From contig WPIO01000012.1 in assembly GCA_009760855.2 (NCBI GenBank), forward strand, positions 5,842,501-5,882,500: a stretch of 40,000 nucleotides of DNA. Reading direction: 5' to 3'. Under the pieces are notes generated by a model. That model did not search any database. It saw only the letters and a list, made by a program, of their open reading frames with translations, and had not been told where the DNA came from. The position numbers were made by a program, and so were the translations under genes. Position 1 is the stretch's first letter. Every line of letters starts with the position of its first letter. Below, piece after piece: positions 20,710 through 32,085 of this stretch. Source of the stretch: Cristatella mucedo (lineage: Eukaryota > Bryozoa > Phylactolaemata > Cristatellidae).

Positions 20710-21009
20710 TTGTGTGCCCGCTCGTGTTCGTGTGAGTAAGTGTGCGCCTTCAAGGGTTCATGTATGTGCCAGCGCGCCGTGTAGGCACATTTGTAGTTTC
20801 TTTAGATGCGGCCGGATGTAAACTGGCTGGCATGTACGGTCTTGACGCTTCGATGAATCTTGAGCGTTTCTATTGACGTGTACCAGCTGCGTTACGTGAT
20901 TTGTGCTGCAGCACCATCATTTCTGATAGAGCTCATCCGGAGCGATTCTGCGCTCAGCTTGCTACATGAGGCTTGAATCTTATTCTTCCAAAGTTTCCTT
21001 TGCAGCAAA
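20710..21009. other. Unique sequence
   Basis: No open frame, repeat or RNA gene that I can support. Confidence 0.35.
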
Positions 21010-21085
21010 TTTAAAGTGTCTAGAAAGAGATTGAATTCTCTGAAGGTCCTATATAAAAAATTTTATCATTATTATTATTATATAT
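21010..21085 (+). mobile_element. SINE-A/LINE 3' tail with (ATT)n
   Basis: TTTAAAGTGTCTAGAAAGAG and ATTGAATTCTCTGAAGGTCC lead into TATATAAAAAATTTTATC and an ATT run, the plus-strand tail order of SINE-A and the LINE. The headless start fits a LINE 3' truncation or a decayed SINE. Confidence 0.6.
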
Positions 21086-21092
21086 TAGGCTG

Positions 21093-21150
21093 ATGGGTAT
21101 ATTGGATGGCTGGATGAATTTGATGGATGGAAGGATGAATAGATAGAATG
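21093..21150. repeat. GGAT-rich simple repeat
   Basis: Imperfect GGATGGATGAA-type units just after the tail at 21010-21085. Confidence 0.6.
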
Positions 21151-21543
21151 AAGTTGTATCAGTTTCATGGTACATAAGCGTCGTATACCAGCGACGAAGC
21201 TGCGTAAAAATTTGCTGGCGTGCCGCAAGGAGTCACATCCGGAAACGCCAGCTGAAGACCTCTACGGCGTGGGGGCTCCGTTTCTACGCCGGTCATTGTT
21301 GACGGGCGTAGCCTCACACCTGCTTTGATAGAAAATCTCCACCAAAGTCTGCCGACTAAGTTAGGGTAGTAAATTTGGTGCTCTAAGTAAATGTTCTCCA
21401 AATATAATTCTTATTAGACGGCTGTTTGGGCTGCATTTGCATCATACAGAAAGTTATTTATACATATATATATCTTTCTCTCTCTATCTCATGCTGTGCA
21501 ATCGGTGTTGGCCGGCCGACTGCTGTTCGGGCTGCATTAGCAT
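21151..21543. other. Sequence without recognised gene
   Basis: A minus frame at 21401-21165 has no recognisable domain. Short ATAT and TCTC runs occur at 21460-21490. Confidence 0.35.
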
Positions 21544-21568
21544 TATATATATATAAATATATATATAA

Positions 21569-21631
<63 letters not shown>
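21544..21631. repeat. Compound (TA)n(GA)n microsatellite
   Basis: TA tract to about 21602 followed directly by a GA tract to 21631. Confidence 0.95.
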
Positions 21632-21636
<5 letters not shown>

Positions 21637-21889
21637 AAAGTGCTGGCCCCAAAAAATCTTCGCACCCTGCATTTCAGACAGGTAGGTAGAGAGAGCGAGA
21701 TAAATCGCGAAAGCCAACACTGTCGAAATCAACTGAAGTATGCCGTAATTGAAGCAGTTTATTTTTCACAAAATCGCAAAGAAATCGAAAAACATAGTAG
21801 CATTTTGCTCCTCCGCGATTCTTTCAGAATAGAACGGCGAGTAGCCTTCTGGGCACTGACCCCGAAAATTTCTCTCATGCTTCAGATTT

Positions 21890-22850
21890 GATTTTCTGCC
21901 ATTCCTTTTGCAGAAGTTTAAATAGTTCATTAAAATTTCAAAAAATTATGACCTGTTCGTGTATTTTACGCTCCAGCTTCTGCCAAAAAATATTCAATGC
22001 GGTTCAAATCTGGATTCTGACTGGGCCATTCCAAAATCCGGAAGGGATCGCAGCCTCGACGCATAGGGTTGTCAAAAAAGTCGTTAACTATACCTTCGGT
22101 ATGCTTTGGGTCATTTTTCTGTTGCCATGTAAAGTCCAGACCATGTTTCTATGAGCTGACGGAAGACAAAGCATTGTTAACAGTGTCCAGGTAGCGTTCT
22201 GCATTTCTTATCTCCTGCATCCGGTGCAAGCTATCTACGCCAGCAGTGCTAAAGCAACCCACACATCATTACCTCACAACCACCGTATTTCACCGTCTTT
22301 TGGAGACAAACATCTAGATATGCTTCTTCCTTTTGTCTCCACAGTCGCTTATTGCCACGTGAGGTAGCAAAGAGGGTGAAATTAGATTCGTTAGTCAACA
22401 GAACGTTTTGCTCCACTCAGCTGGGGTCCAGTGCCCGGTATTTACGGGTGAAAGCAAGCCACCTACGCTTGTGCGTAACTCCATCTTGGCAACTCTGGAC
22501 CGCATACCTTGCTCGTTGAGCCTCTTCATTGATCGTTATTTTTCTGACCGTATTCTCTGAGCGCTCCAGTTCGTACTTAATTTTTCAATGAAAATGTGAA
22601 CCTGCTACGTGTTGCCGCCACCCTCATCTTCCAGTCTTTGCGAACCGTCGTGCAGCGACTCCTACAGCTCCCGATCCGGCAATTCGTGGTTCCGGTCTAT
22701 TCTAGCTTCTTTAAATTTTACCTAACATCCGCCTCTGCAATACCTATTTTCCTCGCGTAATCTCTCGATTAGAATAATCCTCATTTCAATGCGAGGTTAC
22801 CCGTTTAGCATTCAGAGAGCATGGAAAATCTGGTTATCTTCGGTTGAGCG
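21890..22850 (-). pseudogene. Tc1-like transposase, decayed
   Basis: Minus-strand translation recovers Tc1/mariner DDE transposase blocks in family order, but across several frames and stops. Around 22420-22260 one reads LLTNESNFTLFA, then NKRLWRQKEEAYLD and TVKYGG with VMMCG (family: SDESNF, VWR, VKHGGGSVMVWG). Around 22150-22080 one reads QQKNDPKHTEGIVNDFF (family: QDNDPKHT). Around 22050-21985 one reads LEWPSQNPDLNRIEYF (family: WP.QSPDLNPIE.LW). The first catalytic Asp has become Asn (TNES) and the position of the second appears as Lys, while the last Glu remains. An N-terminal helix-turn-helix part up to about 22850 is only inferred from length. I could not identify the terminal inverted repeats. 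It is an inactive relic. Confidence 0.8.
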
Positions 22851-23160
22851 CCACTTACCGCTGAGATCCTCTGAATCCAAAATGACCTAGCCGCGTGGCA
22901 GTCAGAAGGTTTGCATTTGCATATGAACATTCCTGTGCAATTTTCTGTAGCACGCTGGTCATTTTTCCCTGGATAGGCAACCCTAGTTTTGGGGTGGGGA
23001 GATAACTCCAATGACCATGTGCTAGCGATATACGACTGCACTCACTCCAGAAAACGTTGACGATAGGGCAGAGGGCGAAGCTTATGAGCTCTATTGTATA
23101 TCATTTTATAGAAAATACATTTTAAGAGAGAGAGAAATAAAATGGAAGAGTCAGGAAATT
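22851..23160. other. Flank of the Tc1 relic, unassigned
   Basis: A minus frame at 23041-22805 runs towards the Tc1 relic and may contain its leader or be chance. No repeat termini are recognised. Confidence 0.35.
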
Positions 23161-23235
23161 ATATATAAGAAATAGACACAAGCAGAGAGACAGGCAGAGA
23201 AAAAGAAAAAGACAGAAAGAGAGACACAGAGAGAC

Positions 23236-23282
<47 letters not shown>

Positions 23283-23285
23283 GAA
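23161..23285. repeat. AGA-rich stretch with (GACA)n array
   Basis: GAGACAGAGAGAC units grade into a pure CAGA/GACA array at about 23240-23282. It is the same motif as the array at 18717-18884. Confidence 0.95.
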
Positions 23286-25550
23286 GAGGGTAGAGACGGG
23301 AAATAGAGAGGAGCTGAGGGAATGGGTTTTCGCACTTATCGACCCTAGCGGTAGGTCTGACGCCTGCAGTTGTTAATCCTGCGGGTGGGTATGGACGGTC
23401 GATAGCTGTTACGAATCCTCTATCGCTATATCAACGAGGCTGATTAGCCCGTCGACATTTTTCTTTACTTTGATGGGCGCCTAAGACGGTCTCTAGCTAG
23501 CCTACGGTCTCGAGTGAGTTCCAGCTGGGAACGGCTCGTCGGGATAAGTGACTATCTGCGATCTTACGTCTGTAGATAGCTCTTGTTTTCAAACGGGGAC
23601 GACTCGTCAAATGGCTCAGCGGTTTATTCATGCCCGTACCTGTGCTCGGGCAAGCGCAGGCTCGAGCTAGCCTGATGCCATGTTCTTCGTGTTCTTAGCA
23701 AGACGCTAGCATGCTAAATCTGCCAGGTTCTGACAGTTGCAAGAGATTTCTTAGAAGAAGTTACTGTCTTAAATCATTAAGAATCGGATATGTTGTAATG
23801 GCTTGGACTATGGCTATGGCTTGGACCTTATAAGACGCCATCTGAAGTTGTCGTTCGTCAGTTGCAATTCATGGCCGTCAGTAGACAGACGTGGCCCAAT
23901 CACTCAGTGGAATATACCGTAACACGTTAAAGGCATGCACGTGCTGTTAAGGTATAGGTGTTCTTGATTGCAGTCGAGCTCTGCTACCTTCGGCATACCT
24001 GCGTGCGTGCTGTTGCTGCCTTTGAGACTTGTTGGGCATTCTTTGAGACGCTTGCTCCAGTAGTATACGCGTCACGAGTCAGTAAGGACTGGCACCTGTT
24101 ACCTGCGGTGTGTTTGCGGTAAGGACAGCAGCTTCGGAGCCGCTACGCCACGTTAGTAAAAATAATTCACCACCACACCGCATTTTGATGTCTATTTGTG
24201 AGCCTCTGCACAACTTTGCCAGCATGGACGTAATTCGCATTGCTCGTCGACCTTTCAATGGATAGGCTTGACTTCTCTGTCAGCTTACGCTGCGTTGTTG
24301 CGGCGTGATTTCATATCTCGCAAAGTTCAATTGTCCGTTGTTCTTTTTTTTTCTTTAGATCGAGTTGGTACCACTTTCCCCAATATTCAAATTTCGTCTA
24401 ACCTTGCATCCGATGTCTTATAAATAGTTTATTTCCTGTACTGAGATTTTGCCAATGTCCTGATAAGATTTTAAATGTCTCGAGTACACTTGTATGTGGA
24501 CTAGCCTACAGACACAGTCGACAGGAGCGCATGAAAGTGTCGGTTTGATTGAAAGGAGGCTGCTTTGCCCAGATATCTCCGGCAAATGTTAAGACGAGTG
24601 GATCCCAAACCTTTGCGGTACACCGTCGCATTAGTTCCCACAAGAAATCCGTGACACCCTAACCAAGCCAACGACGTTAGCAAACACAGTATAGGTTTCA
24701 ATGACTAACCACTACTAGTTTACAAATGTCTGTTTCAAAGTCACTTATAAGAAATCTTAAATCACCAAGTCTACTCATCTTTAGATCTTAGGACGCCTCT
24801 TTATTTTGAGAAAATATGACGCCGAAATGTAACAGTGAGTTTCTTAACTACTGTTCACAGTACATGAGAGTTTACCCATATTTTTTTCGTTACCATAATC
24901 TCAGTTACGATTTTTGAAAATTCGCCGTCGGCTCAAAATTTGTGAAGCTTAATTAGCTCACCCCTAGTGCCTGCTGTGCCAGCTTTATTAGCGTGTGGAA
25001 ATTTATTTCACCTCTAGTGGGAAATTTATGCAACAGGAACATCTTCATGATAACACAATTAATTAAATAATTAATTAATTAAAAACAATTAATAAATTTG
25101 TTCATACAGCTAATAAAATAGTGTCATAAACTTGCCATTTGTATCGTGTATCCTACCTACGCTCGTAATGTAGGCTCGGAAATTGGTGGGCTCTAAGATG
25201 GCCTATACTGTCCTTGAATAGAGCTAACTTTTGAAAGTAGTGAATCTATTGATTTTTCTTGATTTCCAAGTTCAGACGTTATCTGTAAAGAAAGCGGTTT
25301 GAGTTATAGGCATGTAGTACTTCAACTAGCTGGGAACATTTACTTTGATGTCGCCAAGATTCAACAATTTGGGACAAAGTCGCATATGAGGAAGAGATTT
25401 AAACATTTTTTATTTGTAGACATATTGGTTTTCTGTCACGTTCGGGTTACATGTGGTTAACGTAATTATTTTTTAACGTTCTTTTTTATATGAAAATCAT
25501 CAAAACTTCCAACTTCTTTTCGAAGATACTCTTTGTTTGTGTTTGAAAGG
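23286..25550. other. Long stretch without a recognised gene
   Basis: About 2.3 kb with only one short frame (24701-24501 minus). A possible tRNA-like/SINE head lies at 23609-23671 (AATGGCTCAGCGGTTTATTC and GGCTCGAGC), but it lacks a tail and is uncertain. AT-rich sequence with ATTAATTAA runs lies at 25050-25110. Confidence 0.4.
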
Positions 25551-25706
25551 TGCCCCTGTTTTGTCTCGGGGGTTAAGGTGCTCGCCTTTAACGATCAAAG
25601 TCAAGAAGAATGTTTGTTATGACGAAAGGTCGTAGGCTCGAGCCCTGTGGCATATTCGAAGCGCCTAGATAGAGATTGCTTTCTTTGGGCGATACAAAAT
25701 TAAATA
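25551..25706 (+). mobile_element. SINE-A, long subfamily
   Basis: Head GGGGTTAAGGTGCTCGCC, then an extra stretch (TTTAACGATCAAAGTCAAG with GAATGTTTGTTATGACG) before GGTCGTAGGCTCGAGCCC, then GAAGCGCCTAGATAGAGATT and the tail GGGCGATACAAAATTAAAT. The extra bases between the two Pol III box regions mark a distinct subfamily, shared with 26383 and 38177. Confidence 0.8.
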
Positions 25707-26067
25707 ACCTTACAAAAAATTGAATTTTAGATCCATTTTTCAGCATTTACTGTGACCGGAACTTTTGACTTTTATATGTAGCCTGCATAATCAAAAAGCA
25801 GATTAATTACTAGGAAAACTAGACTTGTCAAGATGTAAGGTGGATTTACTTATTCTTAGTATGCTTTGAAACCAAGCCTTCACATTCATCAGCCATTTTA
25901 TCTGCACATATTTGGACTGTATTATTGCCGAACGGAATCGCCTTAAACAAATCTTTTGGTGACTTGAGCAAAATTTTGTGTAGAACCTCAAGGCCTGCTT
26001 GTAAGATGAATCCTTCGCTAACTGCCGTTATCTTTCTAAACTTAGCAATTAACAACATTAAAAAATA
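25707..26067. other. Unique sequence
   Basis: The open frames at 25803-25991 and 25846-26124 minus overlap each other and the TA tract. No domain is seen. Confidence 0.35.
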
Positions 26068-26150
26068 TATATGTGTGTATGTATATATATATATATATAT
26101 ATATACATACATATATATATACATACATATATATGAGAACTATATATATA
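26068..26150. repeat. (TA)n microsatellite, interrupted
   Basis: TA-rich tract with TACATACATA interruptions. Confidence 0.9.
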
Positions 26151-26382
26151 TTTTTTTGTTTGTTTAGGAAGCGAATCTTTCTTCTGTCGTAATTCAGTCT
26201 TTGGTGCAAGCGCCATTAAGGCTGTAGTAAAGACTTATGCAAGACTACAAAAAGACTCAGAAGCTGGGCATGGTTCTACTGTTTGGCCGAGTCTGAGGTA
26301 AGACTAAAAAAATGTCCAATCATAGGTGCCGTCAATAGCATGCCGTCCTCACTGCTTTAATGATAAACATATTAAATACATA

Positions 26383-26542
26383 AAATTAATTTGAATAGCG
26401 CCTTAAGAGAACTAAACCTTCTCTATCTAGGCACTTCACGTGCGCTGCCGGGCTCGAGCTCACAACCTCGGTCATCAAATACATTTACCTTGAACTCATT
26501 TGTTAAAAGCGAGCACCTTTACCCCTAGGCCAAATCAAAAGC
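26383..26542 (-). mobile_element. SINE-A, long subfamily
   Basis: Reversed SINE-A: AATTTGAATAGCGCCTTAAG, CTAGGCACTTCACGTGCGC, B-box side GGGCTCGAGCTCACAACCTC, then the extra TCAAATACATTTACCTTGAA region, then GCGAGCACCTTTACCCCTAG. The insert corresponds to that at 25551 and 38177. Confidence 0.8.
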
Positions 26543-28129
26543 CTTGCCGATGATTCGACCGGCGAGATCATCAAAGCGTCCCACCAGATTCCCTGTTCGT
26601 GGGGCTCTACGAAGCGCGTCATGTAAAAATCAGTTGATGAAGTGGTTGGAGATAATGGAAACCATCGAAGGCTAACATTCATCTGGAGGTGCATTTTGGA
26701 TGACTCTGGATACCTCCTAACAAAAGTAATTTCCCCCACAATCACTCTGGGGGTGGAGCAAATAAGAAGCAAGCCTTTAAGGAAAACTGAGTGTGTACAC
26801 TTCCAACCAGAAGTAAGAACGAAGCAGACCACAAGTAGAACGGAAGCAAGACTCTCCGTGTAAAAGTTGCTTTAGAAGAGAGCTCCGGATCAAATTACTG
26901 CAATACCCTGCAGGATTTGGATTCGTGAAGTAATGCCTAAAATTCGTGCACGTCGATGCAGCTTTTGGCACTTTCTCTCTTTTTATTCTTGGCTGCAAGT
27001 TTTATGCTAGCTACTTCCTAAATTGTCACCTACATTCCGGTATGCTTCTCACTTTCGCTTCTCTCGTGGCGAATGATCACCACGTGGGCCTGGGAACGGA
27101 CCCTATCCTATTTAGCGGCTACGTTGACACGGGCTATTAATAGAAGTTGTCCCTAAACATAAACTTCTTAGCAGTGCCTTTGCACTTACAGAAGGCTTCA
27201 TTATTTACAGTGGGCTTGAAAAAGTGAGAAGCAGATCGGAGTACGATGAGGAAGGCAGATGAGGCAATAAATAGTTAAAAAGCACCGTGAAGAGCAGCTG
27301 GAATAAGTGCTCGAATAAACAAATATACAATTTACAGCCATTACAAAAGAGTTATGAAAGTTACTTCTAGAATCCAAATTCAGCCAATCACCATCATAAT
27401 CATCTTTTTTACATGGTTTGTTCGGTAAGACCTTGGTGCTAACATAAACAGGTCATAAAAGACACTGCTCTTATCAAGGATGCTGTGTTGGTCAATGCTG
27501 GACACGCTACAGTCATCGAGCTAGAAAGCCGGCAGTCGACGTACTACTGGTTACAGTTAACGTCTATTCGACAGCGGCGGAGAGACGAGCGTCCGCATTA
27601 GCCATGGCGTACAGCTAGCTACTCTCTTCTGCACCCAGGGGTCCACTGGACTACCGACAGGCTCAATGCCTGCGTCTCAACTCCTGCCCGGCTCAAATGC
27701 TAGGGCACAACGGACTGCTACTATTTGGCTTTAATACCGTCTAACCATGGAATATAAGATAACCGTTTCGTAGTCATCATAAGTAATGAACCGCAAAAAG
27801 TTTCGGCAGCTATAATCTGCTTGATCTAGTTTGCCGCCGTTTCGCAAGTATTAAGAAGTACGCACGCCGAAGATAAAAACCTTCAGTGAAATTCAAATTT
27901 TAAGTACTATTAATATTTGTATGTCAGTCGCTGATAGAAATAATTGTACAGTGGATGGTTATGCGCGAGACAGCAACTTAAAATTTGACCCAAAGCAAAG
28001 AATTATCCAATCGCGAAGCGGGTCAGTGAAGTGTGTCCTCGCTGCGAACAGCCACTGACTTTAAAATGCAAAAGTGCAAGCAATTTCTCATACGAGAATG
28101 TTTGATATTTCAAATGAACGAGCGATACA
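26543..28129. other. Stretch without recognised gene
   Basis: Opposed frames at 26503-26832 minus and 26642-26863 plus are mutual shadows without a domain. No repeats beyond short A/T runs. It lies downstream of the FAM47E-like gene's candidate poly(A) signal. Confidence 0.4.
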
Positions 28130-28135
28130 TTTATT
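28130..28135 (-). terminator. Candidate poly(A) signal AATAAA for the FAM47E-like gene
   Basis: TTTATT on the plus strand, i.e. AATAAA on the minus strand, about 550 bases after the predicted stop codon. It is the nearest canonical hexamer I see downstream of the last exon. Its use is inferred, not shown. Confidence 0.4.
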
Positions 28136-28538
28136 TACACTGCAGCCATGCTAAACAGAAAACCTTCGGGCTTGATTCTCCGAATGGTACTACGCAATGT
28201 TTACTGACATTCAAAAGCATTAAGCAACGTCATAGTCACTGCCACTGCATCCGCTGATTGTGTCCTTCATTGCCAAGCGCATTACTTCATTCCACCACTC
28301 ACTGCTGTTATGCGCTCTCCTTGAAAAACCCTGACACGAAGCTGGCGCGACGCTACTTGAGAACTGCAGTAGAGGTGTGCTGGTGTTGGGAGATGACTTC
28401 GGTGACACTGGCTAAGCGTTTGACGACTCTCCTGTGCACCCACCGTACAGGTATATCTGATAGCTACTTCAGAGCTAACCCACCGCGGCAGACCATAGCG
28501 TTGAACCAACCTGTCTCCCTCTCTCTCGTACGATTATT

Positions 28539-28540
<2 letters not shown>

Positions 28541-28606
<66 letters not shown>
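28541..28606. repeat. (TC)n microsatellite
   Basis: Almost pure TC tract. On the FAM47E-like transcript it would be a (GA)n run beginning about 80 bases after the stop codon, in the predicted 3' UTR. Confidence 0.95.
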
Positions 28607-28611
<5 letters not shown>

Positions 28612-28684
28612 TGAAGTTGAGGCCATTGAGTGCTGCTGTTGATGCAGCTACTGCCAACGGCTCCGCATTGCACAATCAATCGAT

Positions 28685-28849
28685 TCACGGCTGCTGTAGT
28701 GCGGGCACGGGCGGCTTGTCTGCCGTACGTCGCGATTTGCTGCGAGCCTTGGCTTCTGCCTCGAGGCGCGCCCGCTCCTCATCTTCGGCTGCCTTTTTCT
28801 GTATTGCCCCGATGCGCTGCAGGAACTGCAACGAAGGACGCCGTATATG
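28685..28849 (-). CDS. FAM47E-like: FAM47E-like protein, terminal exon
   Basis: Predicted last coding exon, 54 residues and a TGA stop at 28687-28685. It starts after the acceptor CCACCTCAG in phase 0, which matches the phase-0 donor of the exon at 31633-31385. The first residues, HIRRPSLQFLQRI, continue the basic/hydrophobic end of the FAM47E core, which in the human protein is roughly RTPRFLENMY by recollection. The rest (EDEERARLEAEAKARSKS) is a charged, probably helical tail that is lineage-specific as far as I can tell. An ATG lies just upstream in the same frame, but the intron boundary is the better explanation. An additional small exon between this and the preceding one cannot be excluded. 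Confidence 0.7.
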   Translation of the reverse strand, partial: HIRRPSLQFLQRIGAIQKKAAEDEERARLEAEAKARSKSRRTADKPPVPALQQP

Positions 28850-29825
28850 CTGAGGTGGCATATTCCTTAAGAGCAACCGTCACGCACTGGCTGATTCAGC
28901 CGATCAGGACCGCAGTGTAAGGACCAAATGACCGCGATCGCACAGGAAGTACGGGATTAGGGAGCATTTGCGACCGATAGCAATCGACAAAGTGAAGCGA
29001 GCGCTGACTAGAAGGAGAGCGCGCCGAGGACTAGAAGCAGCCGCTGTGCCTACGACACATCGACGTGTCTGCTTGCCAAGGCAAAGTAAACAGGGATGAA
29101 CTTGTTGGTGAGCGATGGCCTTACTTGTAAGTTGACCGAAACCGGTTCATAGAGAGCAGCCTGTAATAGGGGCCTTTAACCTGCATTTCCCTTTGAAGAG
29201 ATCCTCAGACTGATCAAAGTCAAACTGGTTAACGGACAACTTCACCTTCGCCCGTCAAATAGTCTCAGGAGTCGACAAAAGATACGGCGTGCACTACTGG
29301 AGTGCTGAGGGTCAGACGCACGTTTCGTAAGATAGATGGAGGCCAATGGTTCTACTTTTCACAGTGCCCTACAAGTACTCGTTGCTTTCAAGTGCTTGCT
29401 GGTGAAATCGAGAACGTCGCATGCAGCAACCTCATCAGAGCTTGGTGTTTGGCCTATCTAGTACTACACCATCGGCCAGGCAAAGGATTGCGTCTTCGGG
29501 CGCCTTTTTTCCGGTAAGGTAAATGTACGAACTTGTAAATGCCTTACACGGACCCTGGAGATTTCTAGAGCCACGACAAGCGTGCGGGCATAGAGTCTCC
29601 CCAAAAGAAAGCGTGATGTTGCACTAAGCACACTGGTGCTTTAGAGTCAAATCGATGTTAATGTTAATTTAAACTTTGAAATAGCTGTGCCTTTGGTCTC
29701 ATTTATAGTCCGATGTGAACTGAAAGTGGCATTCTTGAAGCACCTTTGGATTACTATATTCCCCAAATTCACTTTGGAAGTGCTGTTTTGGACCGCCCAA
29801 GCGTCAATGACAGCCGGAAAGTCCT

Positions 29826-29892
29826 AGCCTCAGTGGAACTCGAAACCTGCACGTTAGTATCCTGAATCCGAGAACCTAACCCCTCGAAGCCG
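29826..29892 (-). mobile_element. Possible SINE-B-like tRNA head
   Basis: On the minus strand it reads GAGGGGTTAGGTTCTCGG, then GGTTTCGAGTTCC, spaced like the A and B boxes of the SINE-B head. No family tail is recognised after it. Confidence 0.35.
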
Positions 29893-30049
29893 TCATGACG
29901 GCCAAGCTGGGCATATAGGTGACCACATCTGTACCTGTATGTATCTCTGTTAGTAGCTCCCAAAAGCCACAAGGACAGAGCTACTGCCACGTGGTACAGA
30001 TTAAAGCCTTGGCGGCTGTCTGTGCTCATTTAGTGGCTAGCAGACTTTA

Positions 30050-30340
30050 CCTCGCGTAAAAACGAAAAGTGAGAAGCATGGCTTGATCAAGAGAAAATCG
30101 AGTAAATGAGTCGCATACAAGTAGCAGCGTAGGCGAAAGAAATTACATTGTCGGCAGAAGGAAAGACAGTGTCGTTGTTTAAGAACTCTGGGAGTGAGCT
30201 CCACACTACAATTCCGCAAAGCAAATGAACAAGCTAGAAAGAGCGAGTCGGTTTATTGCCCTGAGAGAACCTGAGGGCAAGAGTAGACTGAAACTGGTGG
30301 AGTGGTTGGCTTTGTAAAAAAGACCATCCGTTTAGTTCAC
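30050..30340 (-). mobile_element. LINE 3' fragment (CR1/L2-like)
   Basis: A minus-strand frame reads CGIVVWSSLPEFLNNDTVF, the LWNSLPE.. end block of the same reverse transcriptase family. It is preceded in other frames by a decayed LRS...NKPTRS region. It is short, frameshifted and truncated at both ends, and no SINE-A-like tail was found beside it. Confidence 0.65.
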
Positions 30341-30989
30341 ATGCGAGTATTTAAAGTTGCTCCAAATTAAAACTATGCGTGTCGCACGGAAACTTTCTCT
30401 GCTCAGCGCCAACTACTAGATTTGTGAGAGGAAATAGGATCTATTAAGATTTATTCTAGATGACCGGACTCTATAATTAGATTTGTGGCCAGTGTAGGAA
30501 TGCTGAGTCAATTACATCCATGACAGAGAGTGTGGTAAAACCTGCTGCAAAATGCTTCTGTGGATTTAACGAGCACTTTTCCAGTTCCGGTAACTATTTT
30601 CCTTTAGATCGTGGTAGGAGCTTCATACCGACTTTGTCGAGCTTTTTCTGATTCCATCTGCGATCACACCAGCTCTGCTCTTTCCAGAAGCGATACCTTG
30701 AGATTTAATAGGTAGCGCCACCTATGGTATCTATTATATCTTTGGAGTCTGCAAAAAGACGAGTAGCCGCTAATCGAGTTCTTTTCGTCAGCTCATATAG
30801 GTAGCTTCAGAAGGCCAAGGCTATAAAATGTGATAATTAAATAAAAGGTCAATCCATAAAAAGCGTTCTGTGTGATGAAAGATGTTGTAAAAATTGATTG
30901 ACAATCTGAATACATGTTCTTCTGTCCCATGGTACGACCGCATAGATATTTGGAAAGCAAATTAGTCATGTCAGTGCCACATGCAATCG

Positions 30990-31310
30990 GTAAGCGGAAA
31001 ATTCGGCTTGGACAATTGATCGCGGAAAATTCTAATCGGGCATTTTAAATCAGACATTTTTTAATAATAGCAATCTCTAAATTTAAAAATAAAAATTTAT
31101 AATTTATAAAAATCCTGTATTATTTTAAATGTTGTATTTTTAAGATAAAATAACATTTATTATATATTAATTAAATTGTATTACTATATTGACGCAACTG
31201 TGTTAATATATTAACGCAAAATTGTGCTGCTCGGAATATTCCTACCCCAATTGCTCGCACCCGGCTGTCCATGCCGAATTGTCCTGCGTCGAACTGTCCT
31301 AGAATACAAG
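30990..31310. mobile_element. AT-rich MITE-like element
   Basis: GGAAAATTCGGCTTGGACA at 30996-31014 is inverted at 31266-31284 (read there as TGTCCATGCCGAATTGTCC), 17 of 19 matching. More degenerate GGACAATTC/GAACTGTCC units lie outside and inside. The 160-bp core (about 31045-31210) is strongly AT-rich. The layout recalls the element at 1514-2235 in having repeated units in its ends, but the unit differs. Borders and target duplication were not resolved. Confidence 0.45.
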
Positions 31311-31384
31311 CAATCATGCACAGCTGAGCTGTCCCCCATAATTATCACGCCATCTGATCGTTATTAGCAAAACGTTGACCTTAC

Positions 31385-31633
31385 CTCTGGTTTCCTGACT
31401 CCTTGCTTTTTGTCAATAAAGTCAATGAAAGCCTTCGATCCGTGATTAGGAGCTAGTTCGTAATCTAGCACGTCGCTCTTTTTGCGTGTTTCTGATTGGC
31501 CTTGATTCTTGCTCTCCTTCGGATCTCGCAGAGGCTCATCTGCATTTCGCTTCTGCCAAGAACGGGGATTGAGATACCAGGCACCGTATTGAAATTTCAT
31601 CCAACTGGGCGTATAACTGCCCGCGAAGTACTT
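31385..31633 (-). CDS. FAM47E-like: FAM47E-like protein, internal exon (YGAWYL core)
   Basis: Exactly 83 codons between acceptor GTTGCAG and donor GAG|GTAAGG, phase 0 at both ends. Residues 16-26 of the exon read YGAWYLNPRSW and residues 32-39 DEPLRDPK, the signature of FAM47 family proteins. Residues 64-73 read HGSKAFIDFI, matching the downstream conserved HG..AF.DFI segment. Human FAM47E has been reported to act with the arginine methyltransferase PRMT5 on chromatin; whether this invertebrate-like copy does the same is unknown. The open frame continues upstream of the acceptor (VRSLQ) by chance. No frameshift or internal stop is present, so the gene looks intact. Confidence 0.88.
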
Positions 31634-32027
31634 CTGCAACGACCGCACGAATTCGTTCGATACTTGTTGATTGCTTCCTCACAATTTTTGGCATTTCACT
31701 GGGCCGTCATCGCGAAATGAATCGAGAGAAGGTGCTCAATAGTGACGTGGACTGCCAATCACTAGCTCTGGCTCACTATATGCAGCTCCAAAAACCCAAA
31801 TAAACACAACGAACTCCACAAAAACGAATGCCCACGAGAAAACCTAAATGTCCTAAGCAATGCCCGAGTCATAGTTTTATCATTTTTGATACCAAACATC
31901 TAGTTTTCTGCGACTGCTCTACAAAACCTGGAGAGCATGGATATACAGCAAGACTCACTGTGTGACGTGGCCCATGGCTTGCTCGCTGCGGCTCATAAGC
32001 CATTCTTGTGATCCCGCAGAAAATCAC

Positions 32028-32085
32028 CTGCATAAAGAGTTGCTTCTGACAGGGCGCTATACAAATAACACTACTATTATCCAGT
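32028..32085 (+). mobile_element. SINE-A/LINE tail fragment
   Basis: CCTGCATAAAGAGTTGCTTC then TGACAGGGCGCTATACAAAT followed by short ATT repeats. Tail only. Confidence 0.6.

Larger units (their letters stand above)
28850..31384 (-). other. FAM47E-like gene, predicted intron 2
   Basis: Starts GTAAGG (31384-31379) and ends CCTCAG (28850) on the minus strand, about 2.5 kb. It contains a LINE fragment (30050-30340), a possible SINE head (29826-29892) and an AT-rich MITE-like element (30990-31310). The frames at 29302-29517 plus and 29769-30029 minus have no domain. Confidence 0.65.

Noticed and set aside
23609-23671. tRNA-like A and B boxes
   Set aside because: Weak match and no SINE tail. Mentioned only within the stretch description.
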